Of a DNA stretch of 64,000 bases, positions 18,481 to 27,881 are shown piece after piece. Both the position numbers and the translations under genes were made by a program. This DNA is from Coprococcus_C sp934318045. GTDB taxonomy: Bacteria; Bacillota; Clostridia; Lachnospirales; Lachnospiraceae. Under the pieces are notes generated by a model that had not been told where the DNA came from, searched no databases, and saw nothing but the letters and a program-made list of their open reading frames with translations. Location: contig CAKREY010000006.1 in NCBI GenBank assembly GCA_934318045.1, positions 1-64,000 on the forward strand, given 5' to 3'. The first letter of the stretch is position 1. Every line of letters starts with the position of its first letter.

Positions 18481-18526
18481 TTCTTACCTTTCGAGTTCTG
18501 TGTCCTCCCGCCACACAGTTGCGGAT

Positions 18527-18555
18527 ATTCTATCATACACACATCCTTTTTGCAA
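18527..18555 (-). promoter_or_regulatory. Sigma-A promoter of the glmS ribozyme transcript
   Basis: Minus strand TTGCAA, 17-base spacer, TAGAAT, placing the RNA start about 45 bases before the ribozyme cleavage site. Confidence 0.7.
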
Positions 18556-18606
18556 TACACTGGAATATTCCGGTGTTGCATCAGGAATTCTCCCCCATAA
18601 ATGTTA

Positions 18607-18641
18607 ATATCTGTCACCACGCAAAGCGTGATGACAGATAT
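18607..18641 (-). terminator. Hairpin after the ChW protein gene
   Basis: A 16-bp stem with a 3-base loop (ATATCTGTCATCACGC and its complement, G-U tolerant) lies just after the stop codon. It is followed by an AT-rich tract without a long T run. Likely a transcript end or 3' stabiliser. Confidence 0.6.
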
Positions 18642-18656
18642 GCGCATCCGTACTTT

Positions 18657-21600
18657 TTACTTCTTGATATAAGCTTTCGCAGTTGCCGACTGAATGTTTC
18701 CGTAGTTTGCAGCCGGTGCTGCACCGTTCTTCGGTACCAGTACGATCTGGATACCTTCGAGACGCTTCGCAAGTCCCGCTGTTCCGGATTCTTCTCCGTT
18801 TTTGGCCCAGCCAAGCCAGCCGAATGACTGTGCATGGACACGGTAGTAAACGTCGAAGTGGTTTGCCATCTCACCGTAGAGCCTGATCTGGATTGCTTCG
18901 AGACGTTTCGCTTCACCGGAAGTTCCGCTCATCGCGCCATCTTTCTTCCAGCTCTGCTCCCATCCATTTTTCTGGATGTGGGTACGGTACTCGATACCGC
19001 CGGCATACTGTGCATTGGAAAGCTTGATATTGATGCCTTCGAGTCTCTTTGCCTTGCCGCTTGTTCCGCTCATCGTACCGTTCAATACCCAGTTCTGCCA
19101 GCCGAAGCTCTGGACATGTGTCTTGTACATGATGTTTGTTCCATTTGCATCACCCGGAATCACGATGTTTCCGGCAATTGAGGATACATATGGTTTACCG
19201 CTGTTTGCATTCGATGTCACATTCACACCTGCATAGGAAAGCCCCGGTGCCGGATCGCCACGCTTTACAACGACGATCTGGATACCCTCGAGTCTCTTCG
19301 CCTGTCCGGCGGTACCTGCGCACGCGCCATTCTTCGCCCAGCCGAGCCAGCCATACGACTGTGCATGCACGCGGTAATAGACATCGTACTTGTCCTTATC
19401 TGCACCGGTTAACTGAATCTTGATTGCTTCGAGACGCTTAGCTTCTCCGGTTGTTCCGTTCATCTCGCCATTTGCAGACCAAGGTAACCAGCCATATGTC
19501 TGACAATGTGTGGTATACTGAATGCCTAATTTTGAGTTGCCTGATATGCGGATTTTAATACCCTCGAGGCGTTTTGCTCTCCCGGATGTACCTGCCATCG
19601 CGCCATCCTCAAACCATTTTGATGCATCATATTCGTCGCCCTGCCAGCCAATTGACTGCACATGTGTTGTGTACCGTGTTATCACTGCAGGTGCCACATC
19701 CTGCAAAGAACCCGCTCCGGTTCCCGGTGTTGGATCCGGCTTTGTTCCCGGTGTCGGATCCGGCTTTGTTCCCGGTGTCGGATCCGGAGCTGGCAGTTTC
19801 TCAATTGTTTCTTCTTTCACGACTTCCTTGCAGACAACGCACACCTTATGTTTACTTCCTGCCGCATCAACAGTTGCCTGCTTATCTATAATCCAGTCAC
19901 TTTCTATATGCTCTGTCTTCGGCAGTGTCACTTCTGTCCGGCTGATTTCCTTGCCACATGCCTGGCACTTCACTACTTTATAGCCGGTTCCTTCGCTTTT
20001 ACATGTCGCTTCTGTCTCAATTTCTGTCTGTGCTTCTCCCGGTACATGGTCCGTCTTCGCTACCTTCTTCTGTGCAAGCAGCACTTCTTTACATACGCTG
20101 CAATGGCTTCCTTCTGTCAGCCCTTCCGTCGTACAGGTTGCCGCGACGGCTTTATCCACAACAACTGTATGCTCCGTCTTCGGCAGTGTCACTTTTGTCC
20201 GGCTGATTTCCTTGCCACATGCCTGGCACTTCACTACTTTATAGCCGGTTCCTTCGCTTTTACATGTCGCTTCTGTCTCAATTTCTGTCTGTGCTTCTCC
20301 CGGTACATGCTTCGTGCAGCCTGTATATTTTGTATATGTCTCTGCGCCCGTCGAATTCGGCGAACTTTTTATGACATAGTTCAGGTTTCCATCCACATAT
20401 CCGAGTCCATATATATATGTACCTTTCGCGGTATCCGATGGCAATGTGAAAACCGTTGTCTTTTCCCCTGTTGCAATTGCATACCGCTCAATCGTTGTCG
20501 GAGTCGAATAAAGGATTGTTCCATTCTTTGCAGCCATCCTGCCATATTGCGATATATAGTATCCACCGGATGCAGCATACCACAAAGCATCTTCCGGTCC
20601 ATATAAAACCGTCTGCTTCTTTTGTCCGTAATTATATTTTGCAAGCTGATATTTTTTGAAAGCATCTGCGCCGGAACTGCTAAGTCCTGTCTTCACCGCT
20701 TCAAGATAATACCAGTTTCCCTGATATGGATACATATACGTTCCGACATTTTTCCAGAACCCGTTCTCATATGTCTGATCCGTTGCTTTTTCATAGGTAT
20801 ATCCTTCCGGAACGGACGTCACATAATCCGACTTGTTCGATTTCATCGAAAGCATCGTTGCGTCACTTGTCAGAAACCATGTGTGGTCCACACGTCCCAA
20901 GTTGTCCCATACCGGATCGTCCCAGGTTGCATCCATCTGGTACCATTTTCCATCGATATAGACGACATTCCATGCATGGTTGGCTTTCACGCTGCTCGCG
21001 ATGCCACAAGGAAGATTCTTCCGGTTCATCAAATAAGAAAATGCTTCCGCATATCCCTGGCATACCGCACGTTTCTTTACAAGAGCGCCATACATCGTAT
21101 AGCAGGTGTCCGCAATTTGCTTATTCAGATATCCCTCATAATCATATGCAATCGTTGATACGAGATAATCATGATATGCAAGCGCGACCTCTTCCACGGT
21201 CATCCCGTTCGTATCTATCTGCTGGTCAATCTTCGCAATCTCGGCATCAATCTCTGCCCGCATCGCCCGGATTTCACTTTGTGTTGCAGAATATGTAAAA
21301 TCCAGCAGGACGATTGCTTCTGATCCGTCGTAATAATGTCCGGAATACGATACATAAAAATACTCCGGATGCCGGTTTAAGAGTCCGCTGACGATCTCCT
21401 TGAAATTCGATCTTGTCAAGCCCCATCCTGTCACATCCAGGCTTGTCTCCAGCTTGTCGAGTGCCGAAAGAATCTCTGCATCGTGCACGTGGTCATACGT
21501 TCCATCATAAACAGACCCGGATTCCTCCAATAACCCACCTTCCGAAATCAATCCGGCCGGATCGCCTTCCTCCTGCAGAAATTCTGAAACCTCCTGTAAT

Positions 21601-21695
21601 GGCTCGTCTAATTCCGCTGCATATCCCACCGGCACATATGTCAAGATCATAAAAAATGCAAGCAGACATGCCAGCAGACGTTTGTAGTTTTTCAT
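18657..21695 (-). CDS. Secreted transglutaminase-like protein with six ChW repeats
   Basis: 1012 residues. A signal peptide (LLACLLAFFMILTYVPVGYA) is followed by a transglutaminase/protease-like domain at about 85-300 with Cys in KKRAVCQGYAEAF, His in VKANHAWNVVYIDGKW and Asp in YQMDATWDDP. Next come two near-identical Cys-containing repeats (CQACGKEISR, about 465-620), a PDPTPGTK linker, and six clostridial hydrophobic W repeats in two sets of three (signatures QSIGWQ, QTYGWL, QSYGWL, QSFGWQ, QKNGWE, QSFGWL; each ending AKRLE). The ChW repeats are thought to bind cell-surface or host ligands. It probably acts as a secreted cross-linker or peptidase at the cell surface. It has its own promoter at 21812-21840. 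Confidence 0.9.
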   Translation of the reverse strand: MKNYKRLLACLLAFFMILTYVPVGYAAELDEPLQEVSEFLQEEGDPAGLISEGGLLEESGSVYDGTYDHVHDAEILSALDKLETSLDVTGWGLTRSNFKEIVSGLLNRHPEYFYVSYSGHYYDGSEAIVLLDFTYSATQSEIRAMRAEIDAEIAKIDQQIDTNGMTVEEVALAYHDYLVSTIAYDYEGYLNKQIADTCYTMYGALVKKRAVCQGYAEAFSYLMNRKNLPCGIASSVKANHAWNVVYIDGKWYQMDATWDDPVWDNLGRVDHTWFLTSDATMLSMKSNKSDYVTSVPEGYTYEKATDQTYENGFWKNVGTYMYPYQGNWYYLEAVKTGLSSSGADAFKKYQLAKYNYGQKKQTVLYGPEDALWYAASGGYYISQYGRMAAKNGTILYSTPTTIERYAIATGEKTTVFTLPSDTAKGTYIYGLGYVDGNLNYVIKSSPNSTGAETYTKYTGCTKHVPGEAQTEIETEATCKSEGTGYKVVKCQACGKEISRTKVTLPKTEHTVVVDKAVAATCTTEGLTEGSHCSVCKEVLLAQKKVAKTDHVPGEAQTEIETEATCKSEGTGYKVVKCQACGKEISRTEVTLPKTEHIESDWIIDKQATVDAAGSKHKVCVVCKEVVKEETIEKLPAPDPTPGTKPDPTPGTKPDPTPGTGAGSLQDVAPAVITRYTTHVQSIGWQGDEYDASKWFEDGAMAGTSGRAKRLEGIKIRISGNSKLGIQYTTHCQTYGWLPWSANGEMNGTTGEAKRLEAIKIQLTGADKDKYDVYYRVHAQSYGWLGWAKNGACAGTAGQAKRLEGIQIVVVKRGDPAPGLSYAGVNVTSNANSGKPYVSSIAGNIVIPGDANGTNIMYKTHVQSFGWQNWVLNGTMSGTSGKAKRLEGINIKLSNAQYAGGIEYRTHIQKNGWEQSWKKDGAMSGTSGEAKRLEAIQIRLYGEMANHFDVYYRVHAQSFGWLGWAKNGEESGTAGLAKRLEGIQIVLVPKNGAAPAANYGNIQSATAKAYIKK
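19917..20048. repeat. 132-bp direct repeat, copy 1
   Basis: Inside the ChW gene. Nearly identical to 20178-20309 with only a few base differences. It encodes the Cys-rich unit around CKSEGTGYKVVKCQACGKE. Confidence 0.9.
20178..20309. repeat. 132-bp direct repeat, copy 2
   Basis: Second copy of the 132-bp unit, 129 bases from copy 1. The near identity suggests a recent intragenic duplication that could contract or expand by recombination. Confidence 0.9.
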
Positions 21696-21811
21696 ACACC
21701 TGCTCCTCCTTTTCTTTTGTAATCAACCTGGGAATTTCTCTTCTTTTCGTACTTTTTTCTTCGTACACCCATGGTTTTATCATACCTTCCCGCATGAAAT
21801 CACATAATTTG

Positions 21812-21840
21812 ATTATACAATATCCTACGTACTTTGCCAA
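21812..21840 (-). promoter_or_regulatory. Sigma-A promoter of the ChW protein gene
   Basis: Minus strand TTGGCA, 17-base spacer, perfect TATAAT, about 110 bases before the start codon. Confidence 0.65.
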
Positions 21841-21907
21841 TTCTTCAAAGCCGGAAAATCAGGAAATTTCTGCAGGAACAATTTCTGTATGCCTTCTGAT
21901 TGCAATC

Positions 21908-21943
21908 AAAAAAAGCCGGATGCCATTTTCATGACATCCGGCC
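21908..21943 (-). terminator. Terminator after agrD
   Basis: On the minus strand a 12-bp stem (GCCGGATGTCAT with ATGGCATCCGGC) with a 4-base loop is followed by seven T residues, 13 bases after the agrD stop. It marks the end of the agr operon. Confidence 0.92.
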
Positions 21944-21955
21944 CATTTTGATTAT

Positions 21956-22099
21956 TTACTTTGAAGTTTCCTTCAGAAGTGCGGCACGTGCGCAAGCAGG
22001 TTCTTTTACCTGATGACTATGCCACACAGAAGCACTGTTTACAGTCTTCTTTGCCGTGTTATAACCAATCTTTGCTACGAGTTTTTCAATTTTCTTCAT
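21956..22099 (-). CDS. agrD: AgrD-like cyclic lactone autoinducer precursor
   Basis: 47 residues. An amphipathic basic leader (KKIEKLVAKIGYNTAKKT) is followed by the predicted signal core NSASVWHS and a tail HQVKEPACARAALLKE. In known AgrD peptides a Cys (rarely Ser) opens a five-residue ring, and a conserved Pro lies ten residues after it. Here Ser-Val-Trp-His-Ser has exactly that spacing to the Pro of KEP, so a serine lactone is predicted instead of a thiolactone. The gene overlaps the end of agrB by 14 bases, has a ribosome binding site (GGAAGGAAAG), and is followed by a strong terminator. Ring boundaries are inference. Confidence 0.78.
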   Translation of the reverse strand: MKKIEKLVAKIGYNTAKKTVNSASVWHSHQVKEPACARAALLKETSK

Positions 22100-22670
22100 G
22101 TTTCTTTCCTTCCTTTCGTCTGCCTAAAATTGCTAACACTGCCACAAAGGTGACCGTACCTATATAAACAGTGCCAACATTAACACAAGTTCTCCAAAGA
22201 AATGCCAACAGTGTAAGAACTCCAAGCAGTATGCATCCTGTACGTTTGTTCCGGCATTTCTGCGCGTCACTTAACGGTTTGTTCGCGTGAGCGACCGGGC
22301 CAAGCTTTGCCAGAATTCCGATATCGAACGCCAGTAACATCCAAAGTGCCATCGGAATCTCCGGATATGTACATACATACTCTGTAAGAAACATGACTGC
22401 TCCCCAGCCGCCATAGCTTACCAGCATACATACCATGGATGTCTCCGCATGATATCCGCCAAAAGAACTGCGTAGCAGATAAAACACGCCCAAAAACAGA
22501 ATCGTATGCAACAGATTTCCCGTGATAATCCCCAATAAGATAAAGCCGATTACCTGGATTATCTGTTCCAAAAAAACTGCGTATCCATAAACATAGATCT
22601 CATATTCTTCTTTTGGTATCACTTCTCTGCGCATTAAAAAATCAGTGATTGCATGTGCAAGACGTTCCAT
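22086..22670 (-). CDS. agrB: AgrB-like peptide-processing membrane protease
   Basis: 194 residues, multi-pass. AgrB removes the AgrD tail and cyclises the signal. The sequence shows the family segment FYLLRSSFGGYHAET with the catalytic His of GGYHA (about residue 75). The other active-site residue, Cys, is expected nearby (VCMLVSYGG, about 85). The basic segment KCRNKRTGCILLG lies between later membrane helices. It starts after GGGAGGAAA. It lies between agrC and agrD. Confidence 0.9.
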   Translation of the reverse strand: MERLAHAITDFLMRREVIPKEEYEIYVYGYAVFLEQIIQVIGFILLGIITGNLLHTILFLGVFYLLRSSFGGYHAETSMVCMLVSYGGWGAVMFLTEYVCTYPEIPMALWMLLAFDIGILAKLGPVAHANKPLSDAQKCRNKRTGCILLGVLTLLAFLWRTCVNVGTVYIGTVTFVAVLAILGRRKEGKKHEEN

Positions 22671-22773
22671 AGGATTTCCTCCCTGTTTTCATCTCTTGCA
22701 TCTACAATAACTGATTTTTCAAAAATTTCAAGTACCCTGGCAAGATTGGTCGTTTAAACGGCATACTTTTTCA

Positions 22774-24060
22774 TTATAGGACAATATTTGATATAAAATA
22801 CCCGTTTTTTTCCTCTTCGTAAAAGGTGCCTTCCATGTCCTGCACCAATCTTTTTACACTTTTTCTTCCTAATCCATGAATACTTGTATCCGACTTTTGC
22901 GTATGGAATTCCGGATTCGTCTCCAGCACAGATTGGCTAATCCGGTTTTTGATTGTGACAAGATACAAGCCGGCACTCTCATACATTTCAAGTTCAATTC
23001 TTTTTTCTGTTTCCTTTTCTTCTGCCTCCACTGCATTTTCGAGCAGATTCAAAAGCATAATTGCAAATTCCATTTGTGACTTCGGCAGATGCGCGCTCAC
23101 TCTGGCAATAAATGTGATTCCCTTCTGTCTGCAGATTCCGTCACAATGATTCAGAACTGCATCTAAGACTTCATCCCCTGTCATATAAATTCCCTCTGCC
23201 TGTAAGTCGGTATCGAGGACCTCCTGCACATATCTCTGTGCATCCTCCGTTTTTCCTTTTGCCAGAAGCTCCTGAAACACCGCAAAATAATGTCTGATAT
23301 CATGCCGCAGAATTCTATTTTTTTCCTGCTGTTTCATCATTCGCTCCATGCTGTCTTTCTGTTCTTCCTGTGACATCCGCAAAAGCTGGTTTTCCATTTG
23401 CAGCCGTTGTGCTTTATCAAGCTGGTAAGATGCCAGGTATACGAAAATATTGATGGTAAAAATACCGATCATTGCAATCCCGACCGCCATTTTCCCTCTC
23501 GTATCGAGATATTGATAATCCAGCATACTGTCTAATATAATACCAACAAGAATGCTGATCAAAAACACAACAAAGTTCATAACAAGCATTCCGGATTTTA
23601 TTTTTGTTCTCTTTAAAATCAATAATGTCAACGCTGTGAGCAGTATCAGGTTCAGTTTTGATCCGAGCAGATATTGCAGCCGCTGGATGGCTGTCATCTG
23701 CCACTCGATTCCCGGCTTTCCACGCAGGATAAACCCATAGACAGCCGCATAAATCAACCCACAGAACATTAACAGAATATTCCATATGGTCATATAGAGC
23801 AGTTTCTGCGTGATCCGGCCTTTAATGCAGCTACATGCATAGAGAATCATGATTCCGATATAACACATGATATTTTCCGGACTATCCGGAAATACATTCT
23901 GCAGGATTGCATTTGCAACCACAAATCCCGTCGTAATCACCACAGCCGCCCAGACCGGAAGTTTCTTTTTCTTTCCCAGTAATATCAGCATAAACGCCGC
24001 TGCCAGCGCGCCATCTATCAAATTTGCACCAAATTCAACTATATCAATCAGGCTGTCCAT
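22774..24060 (-). CDS. agrC: AgrC-like sensor histidine kinase (GHKL type)
   Basis: 428 residues. Six to seven N-terminal membrane segments (1-215) form the likely peptide sensor. A coiled linker follows (QMENQLLRMSQEEQ), then the HPK10-type H box with the phospho-acceptor His in RILRHDIRHYF (about 258). The N box is MLLNLLENAVEAEE (about 340), and IHGLGRKSVKR precedes the short ATPase end. Its start overlaps the agrA end by 17 bases, so the two are translationally coupled. The ligand is presumably the AgrD product. Confidence 0.9.
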   Translation of the reverse strand: MDSLIDIVEFGANLIDGALAAAFMLILLGKKKKLPVWAAVVITTGFVVANAILQNVFPDSPENIMCYIGIMILYACSCIKGRITQKLLYMTIWNILLMFCGLIYAAVYGFILRGKPGIEWQMTAIQRLQYLLGSKLNLILLTALTLLILKRTKIKSGMLVMNFVVFLISILVGIILDSMLDYQYLDTRGKMAVGIAMIGIFTINIFVYLASYQLDKAQRLQMENQLLRMSQEEQKDSMERMMKQQEKNRILRHDIRHYFAVFQELLAKGKTEDAQRYVQEVLDTDLQAEGIYMTGDEVLDAVLNHCDGICRQKGITFIARVSAHLPKSQMEFAIMLLNLLENAVEAEEKETEKRIELEMYESAGLYLVTIKNRISQSVLETNPEFHTQKSDTSIHGLGRKSVKRLVQDMEGTFYEEEKNGYFISNIVL

Positions 24061-24772
24061 ATCTGAGTCTCTCCAACATTGTTTTATAACCGCGAATCAT
24101 GTTTTCCCGATAGCTCACACCTACAGGAATCTCCGTTCCATCCAACAGTTCTATTTCTTTTCTCCCAATCCGTTTAATGTTGCATATATTGACCAGATAT
24201 GCAGCATGTGTACGGATAAATCCGAAAATTTTTAACTTCGTCTCACACTTTGCCATACTTCCGCGCGTATACACATCATAATCGTCCATATGATACACCA
24301 ATTGATGTCTGACAACTTCTACATACCTGATTTCACTTGCCCGGACACATACCTGTTCATATTTTCCTTTGTCGAGCACAACTTCGCCATCCAGCATCGT
24401 GCGCCGCACCAAAGCCATCAATGCGTCTTCGATCTCTGCCGGACATTGTTTCCGGATAAACCGGAATGGCTTGTATTTTATCATATCATAAACCAGTTCA
24501 TCCTGATTTGTAAAAAAGATGATACATACTTCCGGGCATTCCACCCCGAGTTCCTGTGCCACGAGATCCCCCGAAATCTGTGGCATGTCGATATCCAGGA
24601 AAAGTGCATCCACTGCATATTTTCTGACAAATGCAATCATCTCTGCCGGAGATGCCACTCCATTTTTCTCATAGATTTCCATTTCAACCGACTGTTCCCT
24701 GCAAAACCGTTCCAGATACTCCCGCAGCATCTGGCGGTCCTGCTTTTCGTCATCACAAATTACAACTTTCAT
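24044..24772 (-). CDS. agrA: AgrA-like LytTR response regulator
   Basis: 242 residues. The receiver domain at 1-125 has acidic pocket CDDEKQD, phospho-acceptor Asp in LFLDIDMPQISG (about 60) and Lys in RFIRKQCPAE. The C-terminal LytTR DNA-binding domain is at 135-240 (IRYVEVVRHQLVYH, FIRTHAAYLVNI). It should bind paired direct repeats upstream of target promoters. It starts 18 bases after the decarboxylase stop with no terminator between, so it appears to belong to the same transcript. Confidence 0.92.
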   Translation of the reverse strand: MKVVICDDEKQDRQMLREYLERFCREQSVEMEIYEKNGVASPAEMIAFVRKYAVDALFLDIDMPQISGDLVAQELGVECPEVCIIFFTNQDELVYDMIKYKPFRFIRKQCPAEIEDALMALVRRTMLDGEVVLDKGKYEQVCVRASEIRYVEVVRHQLVYHMDDYDVYTRGSMAKCETKLKIFGFIRTHAAYLVNICNIKRIGRKEIELLDGTEIPVGVSYRENMIRGYKTMLERLRYGQPD

Positions 24773-24790
24773 TTTGTTTTCTCCCCATTC

Positions 24791-26122
24791 TTATTGTAAT
24801 CCTCTGATTCGTAGTCCTGCTTCCCAGTTTTTACGCAGCAACTGCACAATCTCCTCTGTGAATATTTCTCCTTTTGCAACAATATAACTTCCTGGCGGAT
24901 ATACATATACCGGTGCCTCTGCCACGCTCCCGATCAACGCCGAAAAATCCGGCATTTCACCTGCGTTATCGTCTCTTCTATCCACATTTTCAGACAGAAT
25001 GGCATCCACTTTTTTCAATGTCCTGAACAGATGATCAAAATCCGACTCCCGGTCCATGACCGTAGATATCAAAACCACATCGTTTGTTCCAGCCATCTCA
25101 CATACAATATTTCCTTCATCTGCCAAAAGCTGCATCATAAATGGTCCCGCCATATCCGACAAAAAGGTCAGACGCGTCTCATCAAACGCATAGCTTCCAG
25201 CCTGTTCGACATCTTCTCTTGAAAGCAGATGTATATGTGAAAAGGTATCTTTTTTCATTTTCCGGCGAAATGCGGCAAGTGCGGCCTTATATCTCGAAAA
25301 ATCTTGACGCGCCATATGCACAACCGCCGACTCCATGCTCATCATCATAATATACGATGGGGACGATGTCTGCAGCATCGCAAGAGCCGACTCTGCACGT
25401 GCGACAAGCTCCACACGATTCACATGAAGAAGCGCGGTCTGTGTCATCGCGGGCAATGTCTTATGCAGGCTCTGCACGATGAGATCCGCACCCATGTTGA
25501 TTGCAGATTGTTGTGGATTTAAAAATGGCAGATGCGCTCCATGTGCCTCATCGACAATCACGTATGCCCCTGCCTTATGTGCTTCCTGCACGATTCTCCC
25601 TATATCCGAGATTACACCCTCGTACGTCGGCGATGTCACAACAACCGCCCGTATCTCCGGATGTGTCTGCAGCAGATCTGCAACATCTGAGGCATCCACA
25701 TATCCATCCAGCAGATCTGTAAAATCTTCTGTGTGCCAGATGGGTTTTACATACACGCAGTTTCTCTGCAGAAGCGCCGCTGCATTGTGCACAGACTTAT
25801 GGCAGTTTCGAGCAACCAATATCGTATCTCCCGGTTTTGTACATGCAGCTATTGCAGTGAATATCCCACCCGTCGCTCCATTTACCACATAATACGTTCC
25901 ACATGTATGATAGATGTCCCGCAGCTGCCCGAGCGATTTTTTGATAAATCCTTCCGGCAGATAAAGATCATCGGTTCCGGGTACTTCCGTCACATCCCAT
26001 GCGTCAATTTCATCCAGAACATCTCCATAACAGGCACGTCGTTTATGACCCGGCATATGCCAGACAGCGTGCGGTTCCCTCAGATATTCGCTTAACCCAT
26101 CCTTTATCCATGTTTTATACAT
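24791..26122 (-). CDS. Orn/Lys/Arg decarboxylase family protein
   Basis: About 443 residues, fold-type I PLP enzyme of the short Firmicutes SpeA/YaaO type without the N-terminal wing domain. Motifs: HMPGHKR (about 25), PGTDDLYLPEG, VDEAHGAHLPF (cofactor Asp and His, about 205) and the PLP lysine in SLHKTLPAMTQ (about 230). It makes a polyamine precursor (agmatine, cadaverine or putrescine); substrate cannot be assigned. The start is at 26122, one base after the AAA+ gene stop (TAAGATG), indicating coupling. Confidence 0.88.
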   Translation of the reverse strand: MYKTWIKDGLSEYLREPHAVWHMPGHKRRACYGDVLDEIDAWDVTEVPGTDDLYLPEGFIKKSLGQLRDIYHTCGTYYVVNGATGGIFTAIAACTKPGDTILVARNCHKSVHNAAALLQRNCVYVKPIWHTEDFTDLLDGYVDASDVADLLQTHPEIRAVVVTSPTYEGVISDIGRIVQEAHKAGAYVIVDEAHGAHLPFLNPQQSAINMGADLIVQSLHKTLPAMTQTALLHVNRVELVARAESALAMLQTSSPSYIMMMSMESAVVHMARQDFSRYKAALAAFRRKMKKDTFSHIHLLSREDVEQAGSYAFDETRLTFLSDMAGPFMMQLLADEGNIVCEMAGTNDVVLISTVMDRESDFDHLFRTLKKVDAILSENVDRRDDNAGEMPDFSALIGSVAEAPVYVYPPGSYIVAKGEIFTEEIVQLLRKNWEAGLRIRGLQ

Positions 26123-26123
26123 C

Positions 26124-27770
26124 TTATTCCAGTTTCTCCGACTGCACATCTGCGAGTGTGAGTCGTGTCAGATCTTCCTCTTTAAAATTATTTTCCGCAA
26201 TCAGACGGTTCGCCTGATTGTGGATGATACGGTCAAGATAATTCCGCACCGACCGCGCATTGCCAAAATTCTCCGGCGGAAATGCCAGTGTCTTCGCAAA
26301 AAGCTGCTGCACATACGCAACTGCATCGTCTGTCAGTGTATAATCGAGTGTCTTCGCCCGGTTACACATGATCTCGACAAGCTCATCTGCACTGTAATTC
26401 GGGAATTCAATCGTCCGGTTGAAACGGGAACGAAGACCCGGATTCGCATCTAAGAAATCCTGCATCTCGTCATGGTATCCAGCCGCAATGACGATCAGAT
26501 CATCCCGGTTATCTTCCATCGCTTTATTTAGTATATCGATTGCTTCCTGTCCGAAATCGCCCTGCTGCCCATTTGCAAGCGCATACGCCTCATCGATAAA
26601 CAAGATGCCGCCCTTCGCCTTCTCAATCACTTCTGTGACTTTCTCACTCGTCTGTCCCATATATCCGGCGACAAGTCCCGAACGGTCAACTTCCACAAGA
26701 TGCCCTTTTGACAAAACGCCCAGGCCATGATAGATTTTCGCGAGGATTCTTGCCACCGTCGTCTTACCGGTTCCGGGATTTCCGAGGAATACCATATGGT
26801 TTGTGACCGGTGGTGTCTGAAGTCCATTTTCCTGACGAATCCTGCAGATTTTGAGCAGGTTGATCATGTTGTTGATCTCGGTCTTTACACTCTGCATACC
26901 GGTCAGATCGTTCAACTGCTTAAGCAGAGTCTGTATATCAATCTCCGTGTTGAACTCCTTCTTCCGTTCCTTCTGCTCTGGCAGCGTCTGTGCCGCTGGC
27001 GGTTCCGTCCGCATACGGAATGGCTGTTCCGTGTCTGCTGTCTGGTTTCTCTCCGGCGTGGCTGTATCTGCGCGGTTGTCTCTGTCCTCTCTTGCAGTCG
27101 GCGCAGCTTCCGCCGGATGCTCCGGTGTGGAGATCTTCGTCCGCCGCGTCTCAAGCGTATCGGACCAGTACGAATAATCCGGCTTGTCCTCCTGCTTGAC
27201 CTTGCTTCCCGGCTTGAATTCGATCGTCGGTTTGTAATCCTCCATGTCCCCGCGCACACGGTTGATTTCCTCCGTGATCAGTTCAATATACGAAGATAAT
27301 GCCTGGATCTCCGAGGACGCAACCTCCTCGTTGCATGCAATCAGATCATTGCCGATATAATTGAATGTCGTCACATATAACTGTACCAGATCATAATAAC
27401 TGTCTGAAAATTCTCCGGTCTCACCACCGATATTGGAATGAACAAAGGAACTTAATGAACGCGGAGCATGATCCCGGATACTCTCGGAGCGCAGTCCCCA
27501 GCGGTCTGCATAATCCCGGATCATCTTCTCGTCAAACTGCGTGCCGAACAACAGATTGATGTATTTGATTTCCTCTTTGTTCACCGCTCCATCCGAATAT
27601 GCCAGATATATCAGGAAATGCAGCATATCTGTACGGAAGGTGTGTGCCAGATCCATCCGTCCATCTGTCCGGACATAATCCGCATGTCCAATGCTCTGTG
27701 CACGACGCATACACAGATCAAACATGCGCCGGCTGTTTTCTTTTACTTTTACAGTATGAAATCCCCACAT
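26124..27770 (-). CDS. TerB-like plus CbbX/SpoVK-type AAA+ ATPase
   Basis: 548 residues. Residues about 1-170 are helical and resemble a TerB-type tellurite-resistance-like domain (HFLIYLAYSDGAVNKEE). Then a charged, low-complexity linker (about 190-275). The AAA+ domain at 285-540 shows Walker A FLGNPGTGKTTVAR, Walker B GGILFIDEAYAL and the arginine-finger segment GLRSRFNRTIEFP. The ATPase branch includes CbbX, SpoVK and type VII EccA. It follows the candidate structured RNA by 110 bases. Its target protein is unknown. Confidence 0.88.
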   Translation of the reverse strand: MWGFHTVKVKENSRRMFDLCMRRAQSIGHADYVRTDGRMDLAHTFRTDMLHFLIYLAYSDGAVNKEEIKYINLLFGTQFDEKMIRDYADRWGLRSESIRDHAPRSLSSFVHSNIGGETGEFSDSYYDLVQLYVTTFNYIGNDLIACNEEVASSEIQALSSYIELITEEINRVRGDMEDYKPTIEFKPGSKVKQEDKPDYSYWSDTLETRRTKISTPEHPAEAAPTAREDRDNRADTATPERNQTADTEQPFRMRTEPPAAQTLPEQKERKKEFNTEIDIQTLLKQLNDLTGMQSVKTEINNMINLLKICRIRQENGLQTPPVTNHMVFLGNPGTGKTTVARILAKIYHGLGVLSKGHLVEVDRSGLVAGYMGQTSEKVTEVIEKAKGGILFIDEAYALANGQQGDFGQEAIDILNKAMEDNRDDLIVIAAGYHDEMQDFLDANPGLRSRFNRTIEFPNYSADELVEIMCNRAKTLDYTLTDDAVAYVQQLFAKTLAFPPENFGNARSVRNYLDRIIHNQANRLIAENNFKEEDLTRLTLADVQSEKLE

Positions 27771-27881
27771 ATCGGTTATCCTCTATCCTTATATTTCATT
27801 GCTCATATATCATCGTGCTCTACGTCTCCGTCGAAATACGAACCTTTTATTATTATACGAAATTCCGTCTTCCTCTGCAAG

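Noticed and set aside
22671..22773. AgrA-binding direct repeats and a separate agrBD promoter
   Set aside because: GTTTAAAC palindrome and a weak TTGAAA-16-TATTGT pair are present, but no convincing pair of LytTR repeats was found.
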